A stretch of 64,000 nucleotides of DNA from Bryobacteraceae bacterium. Its GTDB lineage: Bacteria; Acidobacteriota; Terriglobia; Bryobacterales; Bryobacteraceae. Location: positions 1-64,000 of the forward strand of contig JAHCHE010000033.1 of the NCBI GenBank assembly GCA_026129905.1, in the 5' to 3' direction. Of the stretch, positions 44,914 through 53,766 are shown piece by piece. The notes below the pieces were generated by a model. The model was not told the origin of the DNA, searched no databases, and worked only from the letters and a program-made list of their open reading frames with translations. Position 1 is the stretch's first letter. Every line of letters starts with the position of its first letter. The translations under genes and the position numbers were made by a program.

Positions 44914-47217
44914 TCAGGATGAGCCGGGAATGAGGCCGAGGATCAGGTCGGTTTCCTGCCGGTGGAAGTTGCTCATCGGGGCGAGATTGTAGTTGTCGCC
45001 GCCGATCTTGATGTGGAACGATCCGGGCGCGCGGACGCCGCGGAGAAGGCGGGTCACCTTCGAGTTGAGCTTTGCCTCGGCTACGTTCGTGAGAGGACCG
45101 GCGAACACCGGGACGCCGTCGTCGCCGGTGAAGGCGATCCTCGATTTCGACAGGCGCAGCGTACCCGTTCGGAAACGCGTGAACATCCCGTCGCCGAGAT
45201 CGTGCTTGAGATGAAACGAGACAGTGCCGCCGTTGTCCAGCGCTTTGCGATAGTGCGCGGCGGCGGTGGCGACGTCGCCGTCGTTATAGAGATAGATGTA
45301 GCCGAGGTTGGCGTGCGCCTCGGCGTTGTTCGGCTCCTGCGACAGGACCTGTTGCAGCATTGGCAACGCCTGGTTGGCGCGGCGGGAGCGGGTGAGCTCG
45401 CCGGCCTTCTTGAGGAGCGCGGCCGGCGTGTCGGCGGCGGGAGATGTGTTGTCCACGGGCGGCGATACGGGCGGCTGCACGTACGGATCGTCGATTCGAG
45501 GCGGGGTGACGCCCGTGCGAGGGAGACCCCGATTGTCGCTCCGCTCGCGCGCGGCTTCCGTGTCGGGTTCGCGGCGGGGCGGAAAGTCGCCCGTAGGAGG
45601 CGGCTCGGTCCTGGCCGCCCGGCGCCGCGTATCGTCGCCGGAATCAGCCGTCCCGGACTCACGATAGGGCGGAAACTCCTCGGGCGGGCCGGGCGCCGCG
45701 GGCGCGCGGCGCACCCACACGGTGGTGGTCCCATTCGGCGCTATCATCTCCAGGCGCGAGCCCTCCACGATCCGGTAGGTTCCCCAGTCCTTTCGGCCGC
45801 TGTTGTTGGAGATGATGCGAAAGGTTCCGTCCGAGATGCGAATGAGCCCGGTCTCCTGCAACAGCGCGGGAGGGCACCCGGAAACGAAGGAATATTTGCC
45901 GTCCGTCTCGTACGACACCTCGCATTCGTTCTGCGTGGTTCCGTCGGTCCACCCGGTGGACCAGCGGCCCGACGCGGCGGCGTCCACGCCCGGTTGCTCA
46001 GCCGCCGGATCTTCGTTCTCGCCGACCTCGACGGTCGTGCGGCCCGGCCGGAAAAGCCAGGCGACGATCAGGAGGGCGGCGGCGGACGCGGCGACGATCC
46101 AGACCCACTTGGGAAGCTCCCCTACGCTCTTGCGGATGGGGGCCGGCGCCGGGACAGGGCCGGGAACCGGCGTCACGGTCTGGGGCGGCATTGGCGCCGG
46201 AGCGGGCGCCGGCCGGGTGATCGGATCGGGGACCGGAACCGCTCGGGAGACGGGCGCCCTCTCGCCGACGAGAGCCGCCTGGAATTCCTCCATGGACTGA
46301 TACCGGTTCTCGGCCCGGACCGACAGCGCGGTCATCAAAACGGCCTCGGCCGCCGGCGGAATCATGGCGCCGAGCGAGGATGGCAGTTCAATTTCGTCGT
46401 GATACGCGCGATCGGTAGCGGGCGGCGGCACTTTGCCGGTGACGATGCGGTACAGCGTCGCCGCCGTGGCGTACACGTCCGTCCACTGACCCTGATTCCC
46501 CTTGGTGCGATACTGCTCCTCGGGCGCGTAGCCCTCTTTGAGGATGACGGACAGATTCCTGCTTTTCTGCCCCAGCGCCTGACGCGCCGCGCCAAAGTCG
46601 AGAACCTTCACCAGTCCGGTGTTGGTGAGGAAAATGTTGTCGGGGCTGATGTCCCGATGCAGGATGCCCGTTCGGTGAACCTCGCGCAGGGCATCCATCA
46701 CCGGCGTCATGATCCGCACCGCGGCCTCATAGGCGATCCGGCCGCCCTTGCTTTCGACGTACTGAAGCAAGGTGCGGCCATCGAGGTACTCCGTCACCAT
46801 GTAGCCGGTGTCGTTCTCGGCGAAGAAGTTGATGACGGAGATGATGTCGGGGCGGTCGGAAAACCTCGCCACCACGCGGGCCTCGTCGAGGAAGCGGTCA
46901 AGCCCCCACTGGTAATCGGCCTGGTTGGTGTACACGGAGACCCCGCGCTGGCCGGGGCTGCGGCCGGCGACGCCCTGGGGCATGTATTCCTTGACCGCCA
47001 GCTTGCGGTGCAACCGCAGATCCCAAGCGATGTAGAGAATGCCGAATCCGCCGTGACCCAGGACGCGGCCGACCATGAACTGATCGGCGAGGATGGTCCG
47101 CGGCGGCAGGTACAGAGGCGACGCGGGCGCCTGATCCTCGCGCCAGCCGCAGTGCGGACACACCATGGCGCCTCCGTGCTCGCGAATGCATCCCATACAG
47201 ATCGAGTCAGGATTCAT
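44914..47217 (-). CDS. membrane Ser/Thr protein kinase with zinc ribbon and TPR
   Basis: This is a 767-residue protein. The N-terminus holds a zinc-ribbon (Cys7, Cys10, Cys20, Cys23). A Hanks-type kinase domain follows at about residues 47-310: VLGHGGFGILYIAWD, Lys in LAVKEYMP, HRDISPDNIFL, DFGAARQ. A Pro-rich linker precedes one transmembrane helix near residues 375-395 (VWIVAASAAALLIVAWLF). The extracytoplasmic part has a beta-rich domain (around residues 425-510), another Pro/Arg-rich linker and a TPR-like helix pair (LPMLQQVLSQEPNNAEAHANLGYIYLY) before a PH-like C-terminal region. ATG 47217 overlaps the PP2C stop by 11 bases. It is the last gene of the phosphosignalling cluster. Confidence 0.88.
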   Translation of the reverse strand: MNPDSICMGCIREHGGAMVCPHCGWREDQAPASPLYLPPRTILADQFMVGRVLGHGGFGILYIAWDLRLHRKLAVKEYMPQGVAGRSPGQRGVSVYTNQADYQWGLDRFLDEARVVARFSDRPDIISVINFFAENDTGYMVTEYLDGRTLLQYVESKGGRIAYEAAVRIMTPVMDALREVHRTGILHRDISPDNIFLTNTGLVKVLDFGAARQALGQKSRNLSVILKEGYAPEEQYRTKGNQGQWTDVYATAATLYRIVTGKVPPPATDRAYHDEIELPSSLGAMIPPAAEAVLMTALSVRAENRYQSMEEFQAALVGERAPVSRAVPVPDPITRPAPAPAPMPPQTVTPVPGPVPAPAPIRKSVGELPKWVWIVAASAAALLIVAWLFRPGRTTVEVGENEDPAAEQPGVDAAASGRWSTGWTDGTTQNECEVSYETDGKYSFVSGCPPALLQETGLIRISDGTFRIISNNSGRKDWGTYRIVEGSRLEMIAPNGTTTVWVRRAPAAPGPPEEFPPYRESGTADSGDDTRRRAARTEPPPTGDFPPRREPDTEAARERSDNRGLPRTGVTPPRIDDPYVQPPVSPPVDNTSPAADTPAALLKKAGELTRSRRANQALPMLQQVLSQEPNNAEAHANLGYIYLYNDGDVATAAAHYRKALDNGGTVSFHLKHDLGDGMFTRFRTGTLRLSKSRIAFTGDDGVPVFAGPLTNVAEAKLNSKVTRLLRGVRAPGSFHIKIGGDNYNLAPMSNFHRQETDLILGLIPGSS

Positions 47218-47965
47218 GCGTCGACTCCTTGGCGTCTTCGGCGGCGAAGATGGCGATCGCCGAGTAGTTGTCGTGATCGGCCGCGGCGCGGCGCAGCAGG
47301 CGCGCTTCCATGCCGCGGAGCCACTCGCGCGGATGCGCGGCCTTCGCGAGTTCAGCTTCCATCTCCCGCTCGGTAACGTACTCCCACAGACCGTCGGAAG
47401 CCAACAGGAAAGCGTCGCCCGGCAGCACTTGCACCGGCTCATCCGCGATGACGGGCCGAACGCCGTCCGCCGTGCCGAGGCTGCGGAGAAGCCGGCCGCG
47501 ATCCTCGTGAAAGCGGATCTGACGAGGCGAGATTTCGCCGGCGTCGGCCAGGCTCTGTGGAACGCTGTGATCCCGCGTCTGGAAGACGACCCTGCCCTCC
47601 CGGAAGTGATAGAGACGGGAATCGCCGACGTGGGCCCACAGCGCCTTCACTCCATCGGCGGCCAGCGCGACGGCCGTTGTTCTCATTCCGGCCAGCCGGG
47701 GCTCCGTCTCTTGCGCGGCGCATACCGCCTGGTTGGCCGCTTCCAGTCCGGCCGACAGGACTTCGCGCGAGACGCCGGGCGCCGCTTGGAACGAGGTGAG
47801 TGCGGCGTCGGCGGCCACCTGGGATGCGACCTCGCCTCCTCCCTGGCCGCCAAGACCGTCGGCGAGCGCCCAGAGCACGGCCCCTCCGGCGGATACGAAA
47901 TTGCACCGGTCCTCGTTGACGGCGCGGCCGCCGGCGGCCGTGAGCATGTCGGTGACGTAGAGCAT
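47207..47965 (-). CDS. PP2C-family Ser/Thr phosphatase (soluble)
   Basis: This 252-residue PPM phosphatase has the usual metal-binding Asp residues: NEDRCNF near the start, ALADGLGGQGGGEVAS, HVGDSRLYHFREG, LLASDGLWEY and DNYSAIAIF. No membrane segment is present. It should reverse phosphorylation by the kinase encoded immediately downstream, with which it overlaps by 11 bases. Confidence 0.9.
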   Translation of the reverse strand: MLYVTDMLTAAGGRAVNEDRCNFVSAGGAVLWALADGLGGQGGGEVASQVAADAALTSFQAAPGVSREVLSAGLEAANQAVCAAQETEPRLAGMRTTAVALAADGVKALWAHVGDSRLYHFREGRVVFQTRDHSVPQSLADAGEISPRQIRFHEDRGRLLRSLGTADGVRPVIADEPVQVLPGDAFLLASDGLWEYVTEREMEAELAKAAHPREWLRGMEARLLRRAAADHDNYSAIAIFAAEDAKESTHES

Positions 47966-48059
47966 CAGGCGCGCTCCGGCGCCGCCGGGGAACCGGCCTC
48001 CGCGGGATCAAAGCGGCCTTGCGGCGGGATTGCGCGCTTCGTGCGAGTATGGCGGCGCA

Positions 48060-49037
48060 TCACAGGACTCCGTTCGCTTCCGAAGGCGGGGCGGGCTCGC
48101 TGGAGACTGGCGGCGTGGCCGGGGCGGGAAGATCGGCGCAGCAGATCCACTGTCGCCAAACCCAAAAAGCCGTACCCGCAAACAGCGCGATCGCCGCCGC
48201 GGCCCAGGCGAGACGTCTCCGGCCCCGCCGCTGCGCGGTGGTGATGGTCGGCGCTTCCGCCCGCGCCACTTCGTCTTCCGCAGAGGCAAGCAACGAGATT
48301 ACCGTGACGTTGTCCTGATTCGAGCGGCCTTTCTCCAGGACCTTTTTCACCAACCGCTCGCAGAATTCCGCAGTGTTTCCATCGAATTCGGCGACGATCT
48401 CCTCGCTCGATAGCGTCTTGGTAAGGCCGTCCGACGCCAGAATCACGCAATCGCCCGGCTCGAGCGGGAACGGCCGCAGCGTCCGGTCGGCCGGACCCAG
48501 GCGCGGAGCGCCCACGTACGTGGTCAGCGATTCGCGTTCGGGATGGCGCCGGGCCATGTCCAGGGTCAACTCGCCGGTCCGTACGTGATCGAGCAGTTCG
48601 GCTTCGAAAGTGTGCTCCCGGGTCAGGAACGTGAGTTCGCCGTCTCGAAGTAACAGGAGCGGACTGTCGCCGATGGCAAACCAGTACAACGATGCGTTGT
48701 GCGCCACCGCCGCCACCAGCGTTGTGCCGATGTCCCCCGGTTTGCCCGCTCGCTCACCAGATTCGAACACCGCCTGGTTGGCGGCCGCGGCGGACCGTTT
48801 CAGAGCCTCCGGAATCGGCTCATCGGGCCGTTTGGCTTGGTAAGCGGCCAGGAAAGCGGCGATCGCCGCGCGGCTGGCGGCGTCGCCGAGATCGAGACCT
48901 CCGATGCCGTCGGCCACCAGTGCCAGCACGCCGCCGTGGCGCAAGAACGATGCCTCGCTCAGGTCGGAAAAGGCGAACGCATCCTGCTGCGCCTCGCGGG
49001 CGCCGATATGCTGCGCGTTGCCCGGAATAAACTTCAT
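48060..49037 (-). CDS. PP2C-family Ser/Thr phosphatase with C-terminal membrane anchor
   Basis: This phosphatase of about 325 residues shows QQDAFAF, LVADGIGGLDLGDAAS, FAIGDSPLLLLRDG, ILASDGLTKTL and QDNVTVISL. A C-terminal helix (RLAWAAAAIALFAGTAFWVW) and a short Pro-rich tail follow. ATG at 49037 (MKFIPGN) is used; a TTG at 49079 extends the frame by 14 residues but its AGGAG lies only one base away. It sits between the FHA genes and the soluble phosphatase in the same operon. Confidence 0.87.
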   Translation of the reverse strand: MKFIPGNAQHIGAREAQQDAFAFSDLSEASFLRHGGVLALVADGIGGLDLGDAASRAAIAAFLAAYQAKRPDEPIPEALKRSAAAANQAVFESGERAGKPGDIGTTLVAAVAHNASLYWFAIGDSPLLLLRDGELTFLTREHTFEAELLDHVRTGELTLDMARRHPERESLTTYVGAPRLGPADRTLRPFPLEPGDCVILASDGLTKTLSSEEIVAEFDGNTAEFCERLVKKVLEKGRSNQDNVTVISLLASAEDEVARAEAPTITTAQRRGRRRLAWAAAAIALFAGTAFWVWRQWICCADLPAPATPPVSSEPAPPSEANGVL

Positions 49038-49083
49038 CGCCGCCGTTATCGAGCCGCCCGCCGCCTGATCCGCCGCCAATCTC

Positions 49084-49635
49084 CTATTGCCAGCTATGGT
49101 GATCGCCGCAAAACGGGATGAACATGAGCTGCGTTTGACCGACCTTGATAAGGTCGTCGGCGCGGAGCAGCGCGGGCGTGTGAACGATACTTCCGTTCAA
49201 GTAAACCAATCCCTGCGATTCGCCCGGCAGGAGCCAGAACTTCTTTTCCTGCGGATCGTAAGCGACCACCGCGTGCTTTTCGCGGGAAACGCTGTCGTCG
49301 CCGCCGACGCAGACGTCCATCGTCGAGGCGCGGCCAATGAAGTTCTTGGCCACGCGCAAGCGGTAGTCACGGCCGCGGTCGGGACCTTCCACGCAAACCA
49401 GCCAGCCGACCACCGGATCGAATCCGGTCTTTTCCTCGCGTCCGGAAGGAACGATGCGCCGCGTGACCCCGGCGGGCGCGGCCACCACCGCCGCCGGCGC
49501 CGATCCGTCTTGAACGCGCCGGGTTTTGCCCTCGCTCCCTCCGGCCGGGTCCGGACCAACGCCGCACCAGGGACAGATGGTGTGTTTCGCGGCGTCATAG
49601 AAGTGGCCCTCGGGGCACCGCATCATGTTCGCCAT
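49084..49635 (-). CDS. FHA domain protein with N-terminal zinc ribbon
   Basis: This 183-residue protein begins with a zinc-ribbon-like motif (Cys7-x3-His and CPWCG at Cys21/Cys24). A low-complexity Ala/Pro/Val linker leads to a C-terminal FHA domain with FIGRAST and VSREKHAVV, the pThr-binding Arg, Ser and His positions. Start ATG 49633-49635 is supported by AAGGAG six bases upstream. It is expected to bind phosphothreonine peptides made by the cluster's kinase. Confidence 0.86.
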   Translation of the reverse strand: MANMMRCPEGHFYDAAKHTICPWCGVGPDPAGGSEGKTRRVQDGSAPAAVVAAPAGVTRRIVPSGREEKTGFDPVVGWLVCVEGPDRGRDYRLRVAKNFIGRASTMDVCVGGDDSVSREKHAVVAYDPQEKKFWLLPGESQGLVYLNGSIVHTPALLRADDLIKVGQTQLMFIPFCGDHHSWQ

Positions 49636-49660
49636 GCCTTCTCCTTCAAGTCCTCCCCGG

Positions 49661-50155
49661 TCAGGCGCCGCAGATCCAGCATTTCCCACCCTTGAGGATC
49701 ACTGCGCCGCAGACGCAGCGGACCAGCGGCTTGACCGCCGCCTCGGCCGGAGGCGTCGGAGCAGGTTCGGCCCGCGGCGCAGGCGTCGGCTTCCCGGCTG
49801 CGGCAGCCTCAGGCCGCTTCTGCCTGTTCCGGATTGCGTCCAGGAGATCCGCCACGGGCATGGTTACGCCGCCAAACTGCAGCGTGTCGCCAGGAGCGAC
49901 GTAAGCCTGCTGGACGGTTTCCTTCTTGCCGTTTCGAATCAGGAAGGTACCGTTGCTGCTGCGGCAATCCGTCAGCAGAATGCGGCTACCTTCGGAAAGC
50001 ACAATCTCCGCGTGCAGCCGGCTGACGGAGTCGTCGGCAATGGGGACGTCACAGTTGCGGTCGCGGCCGATCGTGAACTTCTGTTGCCCTCCCAAGCGGC
50101 TCTCCCCCTGACGCGGAACCCAGTTATTCGATGAGAGAATACGCCACCCTCCCAA
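49661..50155 (-). CDS. FHA domain protein with C-terminal zinc ribbon
   Basis: This protein has an FHA domain in its first 85 residues (FTIGRDRNCDVPI, SVSRLHAEI, DCRSSNGTFLI) and a Pro/Ala linker. It ends with a CxC...CxxC zinc-ribbon-like element (RCVCGAVILKGGKCWICGA). The start is uncertain: TTG at 50155 gives 164 residues without a good ribosome-binding site; an internal TTG about 21 codons later is another option. It lies 25 bases upstream of the second FHA gene. Confidence 0.82.
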   Translation of the reverse strand: MGGWRILSSNNWVPRQGESRLGGQQKFTIGRDRNCDVPIADDSVSRLHAEIVLSEGSRILLTDCRSSNGTFLIRNGKKETVQQAYVAPGDTLQFGGVTMPVADLLDAIRNRQKRPEAAAAGKPTPAPRAEPAPTPPAEAAVKPLVRCVCGAVILKGGKCWICGA

Positions 50156-50225
50156 GGGAAGTCAACCGGAAGCCGCGACCTGAATCGCGACCTGAAAGCC
50201 AGGCCTCTTCCTTCCGCCGACAGCG

Positions 50226-50549
50226 CTATCGCGGCGGCGCGTACCCGCTGGCCGCGGCCTTCTTCATCGCATCGACGCCCTCGTCCACATCCAGCAGCGG
50301 CGTCGTCTTGATCGACTTCACGGCGCCGCCGGCCGAAACGGCCATCGAGAAAGCCGCGGCCGCGGCGTTATCCGGCGCGTCGATGATCCCCACGATGTCG
50401 TACTCGCCGAAGCAGAACCAGGCCTGCTCGAACGTGCTTCCGAGTTTGTCCAGGACCGGCTTCAGCGCGTCCAGACGGTTCTGGGGTTTCGCAATCAGCT
50501 TGGACCACCCTTCGGACGTATAGGCAACCTGCAACAGGAACTTGGCCAT
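50226..50549 (-). CDS. GYD domain protein
   Basis: This 107-residue protein contains the GYD family features: KFLLQVAYTSEGWSKL, LGSTFEQAWFCFGEYDIVGI and DNAAAAAFSMAVSAGGAV. AAGGAGGGA lies two bases before ATG 50549. GYD proteins are small alpha-beta barrels, sometimes linked to stress or quinone-related enzymes; no reaction is established. It sits just upstream of the FHA genes and might be cotranscribed. Confidence 0.85.
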   Translation of the reverse strand: MAKFLLQVAYTSEGWSKLIAKPQNRLDALKPVLDKLGSTFEQAWFCFGEYDIVGIIDAPDNAAAAAFSMAVSAGGAVKSIKTTPLLDVDEGVDAMKKAAASGYAPPR

Positions 50550-50629
50550 CTTCCCTCCTTGTGCGCGTGGCTGGCGACGAATCTACCACAAGCGCCTTTG
50601 CGGCAGCAAGGGCTACGCGCGCGAAGCGG

Positions 50630-52114
50630 TCAACGGCCCTTGCGGTACGACGGCCATTGCGACGCGGCGACCGCAAACAGCGAAAGCGCAAGGCATCCCC
50701 AGGCAAACCAGTCGCCATAGCGCGTGTAAGGCGTTATCGAACTCTCGTAATTGAAGCCGAACCGTCCCGCTGTCCGGACGTTGGGCTCCAGTTGCCGCCG
50801 TATACGGCCCGCCGGGTCGATCGACACCGAGATCCCGTCATTGGTCGAGCGGATCATCCAGCGCCGGTTCTCCGCCGCCCGCATTCTCGCGATCAGCAGG
50901 TGCTGTTCCCTCGCCGCGGTCCGCCCGAAGTAGCCGTCGTTGGACAGGTTCACAAACACGTCCGCTCCCGCCAGCGCGAAGCGCCGCACCAGGTGCGGGA
51001 AAACCGATTCGTAGCAGATGAACGGACCCACTTTGTGCTCGCCCACCGGCGCCAGAACGACCTGCCGCCCCGGCGCGAAATCCCCGGCTTCCTTGGTGAT
51101 CTTGTTCACCCAGCCGAACAGCGGCGGCACAAATTCGCCGAATGGAACCAGGAACATCTTGTCGTACCGCGCCACCGGCTTACCTTCCGGCGAGATCAAT
51201 TGCGCCGAATTCAGCGGCGCCCGGTCCGCGGTAAACGCCACTGTCCCAAAGAGGAAATACGTCCGCGTCACGCGCGCCAATGAGTCCGCCTCCCGCGCGA
51301 AGTCGGGGTCGGACTCATAGTAGAACGGTGCAGGCACTTCCGGCCAGACGATCAGCTCCGGCTTCTTCTCTCCCGGCCGCAGGGCCGCTTCCGTCGACAG
51401 ATAGGCCAACTGCTGCCGCAGCGCCATGAACGCCGGCGCCTTCCACTCCTCGTCCAGCGCGATGTTCGGCTGGACGCTCACCAACTCCTCGCGCCCCGGT
51501 TCCGGACGCGGCAACTGCGGCAGCAGAAACAACCCGGGAATCGCGACCACATACAGCAGTTGTCTTCGCGGCCTCCGAAGCGCCATGAACGCCAGGGTCG
51601 CTGCCAGCAGCGCGAACGCGAAGGAAATTCCGTACACGCCGACGTACGGCGCCAGCCGCATCAAAACGCCCATGTCGATGGCCGCGTTGCCCAGCGCCAT
51701 CCAGGCGAAGCCGAGCGGGCCGTGCGTGCGCTCAATGCCCACCCACAGCGCCGCCACCGCCGGAACGGCCCAGGGCCTAGGCATCAGGTAGCCGGCCAGC
51801 CACGCGAACAGCGCCATGTGCAGCGCCTTCAACACGCAGAACAGCAGGAAGCTCGCCCATCCGCCGGCCTCCCCCATGCCGCCGTGATAGGCCAGCACAA
51901 ACTGGATCCAGTAGCAGACGCCGAACCAGTACACGATGCCCGCCGCGCCGCCGACAAGGGCGCGCCGGAGCGGACGAGGCTCCCGAGCCAGCGCGATCAG
52001 CAAGGGCGCCAGCGCAAACGGCGCCAGCCACGCGAAGCTGAAGCGGGGAAAGATAAGAATGAGAAGAATCGCGCTGAGGACCGCCAGCAGCAGGTTCCAC
52101 ATGAACGACTTCAT
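50630..52114 (-). CDS. lnt: apolipoprotein N-acyltransferase
   Basis: This 494-residue inner-membrane enzyme has several N-terminal helices (about residues 5-30, 48-70, 80-105, 115-135, 155-175) and a C-terminal nitrilase-like domain. The catalytic triad is visible: Glu in IVWPEVPAPFYYES, Lys in RYDKMFLVPFGEFVP and Cys in GPFICYES. It adds the third acyl chain to lipoproteins in the last step of maturation. ATG 52114 is used; GTG at 52118-52120 adds two residues. It lies 37 bases after the DUF1328 gene. Confidence 0.93.
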   Translation of the reverse strand: MKSFMWNLLLAVLSAILLILIFPRFSFAWLAPFALAPLLIALAREPRPLRRALVGGAAGIVYWFGVCYWIQFVLAYHGGMGEAGGWASFLLFCVLKALHMALFAWLAGYLMPRPWAVPAVAALWVGIERTHGPLGFAWMALGNAAIDMGVLMRLAPYVGVYGISFAFALLAATLAFMALRRPRRQLLYVVAIPGLFLLPQLPRPEPGREELVSVQPNIALDEEWKAPAFMALRQQLAYLSTEAALRPGEKKPELIVWPEVPAPFYYESDPDFAREADSLARVTRTYFLFGTVAFTADRAPLNSAQLISPEGKPVARYDKMFLVPFGEFVPPLFGWVNKITKEAGDFAPGRQVVLAPVGEHKVGPFICYESVFPHLVRRFALAGADVFVNLSNDGYFGRTAAREQHLLIARMRAAENRRWMIRSTNDGISVSIDPAGRIRRQLEPNVRTAGRFGFNYESSITPYTRYGDWFAWGCLALSLFAVAASQWPSYRKGR

Positions 52115-52151
52115 TGTCACATGGCGCCACCGGCGATGTTCAGCCGGCGAG

Positions 52152-52325
52152 CTATGTCACCAGCGATACCCCAAGCGCGATCAACACGAACAGAATCAGC
52201 GCGATGACCAGAAAAATGCCGAACACGAGCTTGGCCACCGCGGCGGCGGCGTGCGCAATTCCCGTAAATCCCAAACCGCCGGCAATCAGCGAAATCACCA
52301 GCGCGCCGATGGCAATCTCCAGCAT
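52152..52325 (-). CDS. DUF1328 family small membrane protein
   Basis: This 57-residue protein consists of two hydrophobic segments: LEIAIGALVISLIAGGLGFTGIA and LVFGIFLVIALILFVLIALGV. Length, composition and the central AAAAVAKLVFGIF match the YtjA/DUF1328 family, small membrane proteins of unknown function widespread in bacteria. It immediately precedes lnt on the same strand. Confidence 0.8.
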   Translation of the reverse strand: MLEIAIGALVISLIAGGLGFTGIAHAAAAVAKLVFGIFLVIALILFVLIALGVSLVT

Positions 52326-52442
52326 GTGTGCCCCCGCTTCCAAGACTTCGGCGCCGCTGCTTCTGTTTCCCGAATCGCGGTAAAATCGTTTCACCGCTCC
52401 GATCCCTCGGCCGGAAAGACTTTGACTCTCGGATTCTTCGAT

Positions 52443-53756
52443 ATGCGATCGACATTCGTACTTGCAGCCTGCCTGGCGGCCGTTTCCGCCCCGCGCCTTG
52501 GCGCGGCCGATCTCGACGCCGCCGTCCGCGCGGAACTGCCGTCGCTGGAAGCCCTCTACAAACGCCTGCACCAGAACCCGGAGCTTTCCTACCAGGAAAA
52601 GGAGACCTCGGCTCGAATCGCTTCAGAACTGAAGGACGCGGGCTTTGAAGTCACAACGGGCGTAGGCGGGTTCGGCGTCGTCGGCGTAATGAAGAACGGC
52701 CCCGGACCGACGGTGATGGTGCGGACGGACCTCGACGCCCTGCCCGTGATCGAGAAAACAGGCCGGCCCTACGCCAGCACAGTGCGCACCCGCGACAGCG
52801 CCGGCAAAGATGTCGGCGTGATGCACGCCTGCGGACACGACATGCACATGACCTCGTTCGTCGGCGCCGCCCGCGCATTGGCCAAGCTCAAGGACGGTTG
52901 GAGCGGCACGCTTGTCATGATCGGCCAACCGGCCGAAGAGCGCGGCGGCGGCGCGGTGGCGATGCTGAAGGACGGATTGTTCAGGCGCTTCCCGAAGCCG
53001 GATTACGCCATCGCGCTGCACGCCTCGGCCGGACTCGAGGCCGGGAGCATCGGTTACCGGCAGGGCCCGGTGCTGGCCAATGTGGATACCATCGACATCA
53101 CCATCCGCGGCGTGGGCGGCCACGGCGCCTGGCCGCACGCCACCAAGGATCCCATCGTCATCGCGTCCCAGGTGGTGCTCGCCCTGCAAACCATCGTGAG
53201 CCGGGAACTCGATCCGCTCGACTCGGCCGTCGTCACCGTCGGCTCCATCCATGGAGGCTCCAAGCACAACATCATCTCGGACCAGGTGGACTTGCAGTTG
53301 ACCGTCCGCTCCTACAGCGACGAGTCGCGCAAGCAGATTCTGGACGCCATCCGGCGCATCACTGTCAATACCGCCCGCGCCGCCGGCGTACCGGCCGACC
53401 GCGAGCCCGTCGTCCGCATCGACGAGAGCGAATTCACTCCCGCCACCTACAACACGGCGTCTTTGGTCGACCGGCTTGTACCGTCGTGGAAGAACCTGCT
53501 CGGCGGCGAGAAAGTGGTGGAAGTCCAGCCCGTCATGGGGGGCGAAGATTTCTCGCAATTCGGCCGCACAGACGACAAGATCCCGATCTGCCTGTTCTGG
53601 CTGGGAACCATCGATTCCGAGCGCATTGCGGCGGCGAAAGCCGGAACGCCGCTTCCGGCGCTACACTCGCCCGAGTACTGGCCGGCCATCCATCCCAGCA
53701 TCGAAACGGGCGTCAAAGCCACGTCCACCGCGGTCATGGAATTGCTCAGGAAATGA
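52443..53756 (+). CDS. exported M20 family amidohydrolase/peptidase
   Basis: This 437-residue protein has an N-terminal signal peptide (FVLAACLAAVSAPRLGA). The M20 hydrolase fold follows: RLHQNPELSYQEKETSARI, TDLDALPV, CGHDMHMTSFVGAARAL with the metal His/Asp, and GQPAEERGGGAVAML with the catalytic Glu. The dimerisation domain has GVGGHGAWPHATKDPIV, and the C-terminus has MGGEDFSQF. The family includes aminoacylases, IAA-amino-acid hydrolases and N-acetyl-diaminopimelate deacetylases; exported versions are less common. ligD follows 10 bases later. Confidence 0.87.
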   Translation: MRSTFVLAACLAAVSAPRLGAADLDAAVRAELPSLEALYKRLHQNPELSYQEKETSARIASELKDAGFEVTTGVGGFGVVGVMKNGPGPTVMVRTDLDALPVIEKTGRPYASTVRTRDSAGKDVGVMHACGHDMHMTSFVGAARALAKLKDGWSGTLVMIGQPAEERGGGAVAMLKDGLFRRFPKPDYAIALHASAGLEAGSIGYRQGPVLANVDTIDITIRGVGGHGAWPHATKDPIVIASQVVLALQTIVSRELDPLDSAVVTVGSIHGGSKHNIISDQVDLQLTVRSYSDESRKQILDAIRRITVNTARAAGVPADREPVVRIDESEFTPATYNTASLVDRLVPSWKNLLGGEKVVEVQPVMGGEDFSQFGRTDDKIPICLFWLGTIDSERIAAAKAGTPLPALHSPEYWPAIHPSIETGVKATSTAVMELLRK

Positions 53757-53766
53757 CGAACGCTCC

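Noticed and set aside
44962-47376. 804-codon open frame on the plus strand opposite the kinase gene
   Set aside because: It is antisense to a gene with clear kinase motifs. Long antisense frames are expected where third codon positions are G/C-rich, and the product shows no family motif or ribosome-binding site.
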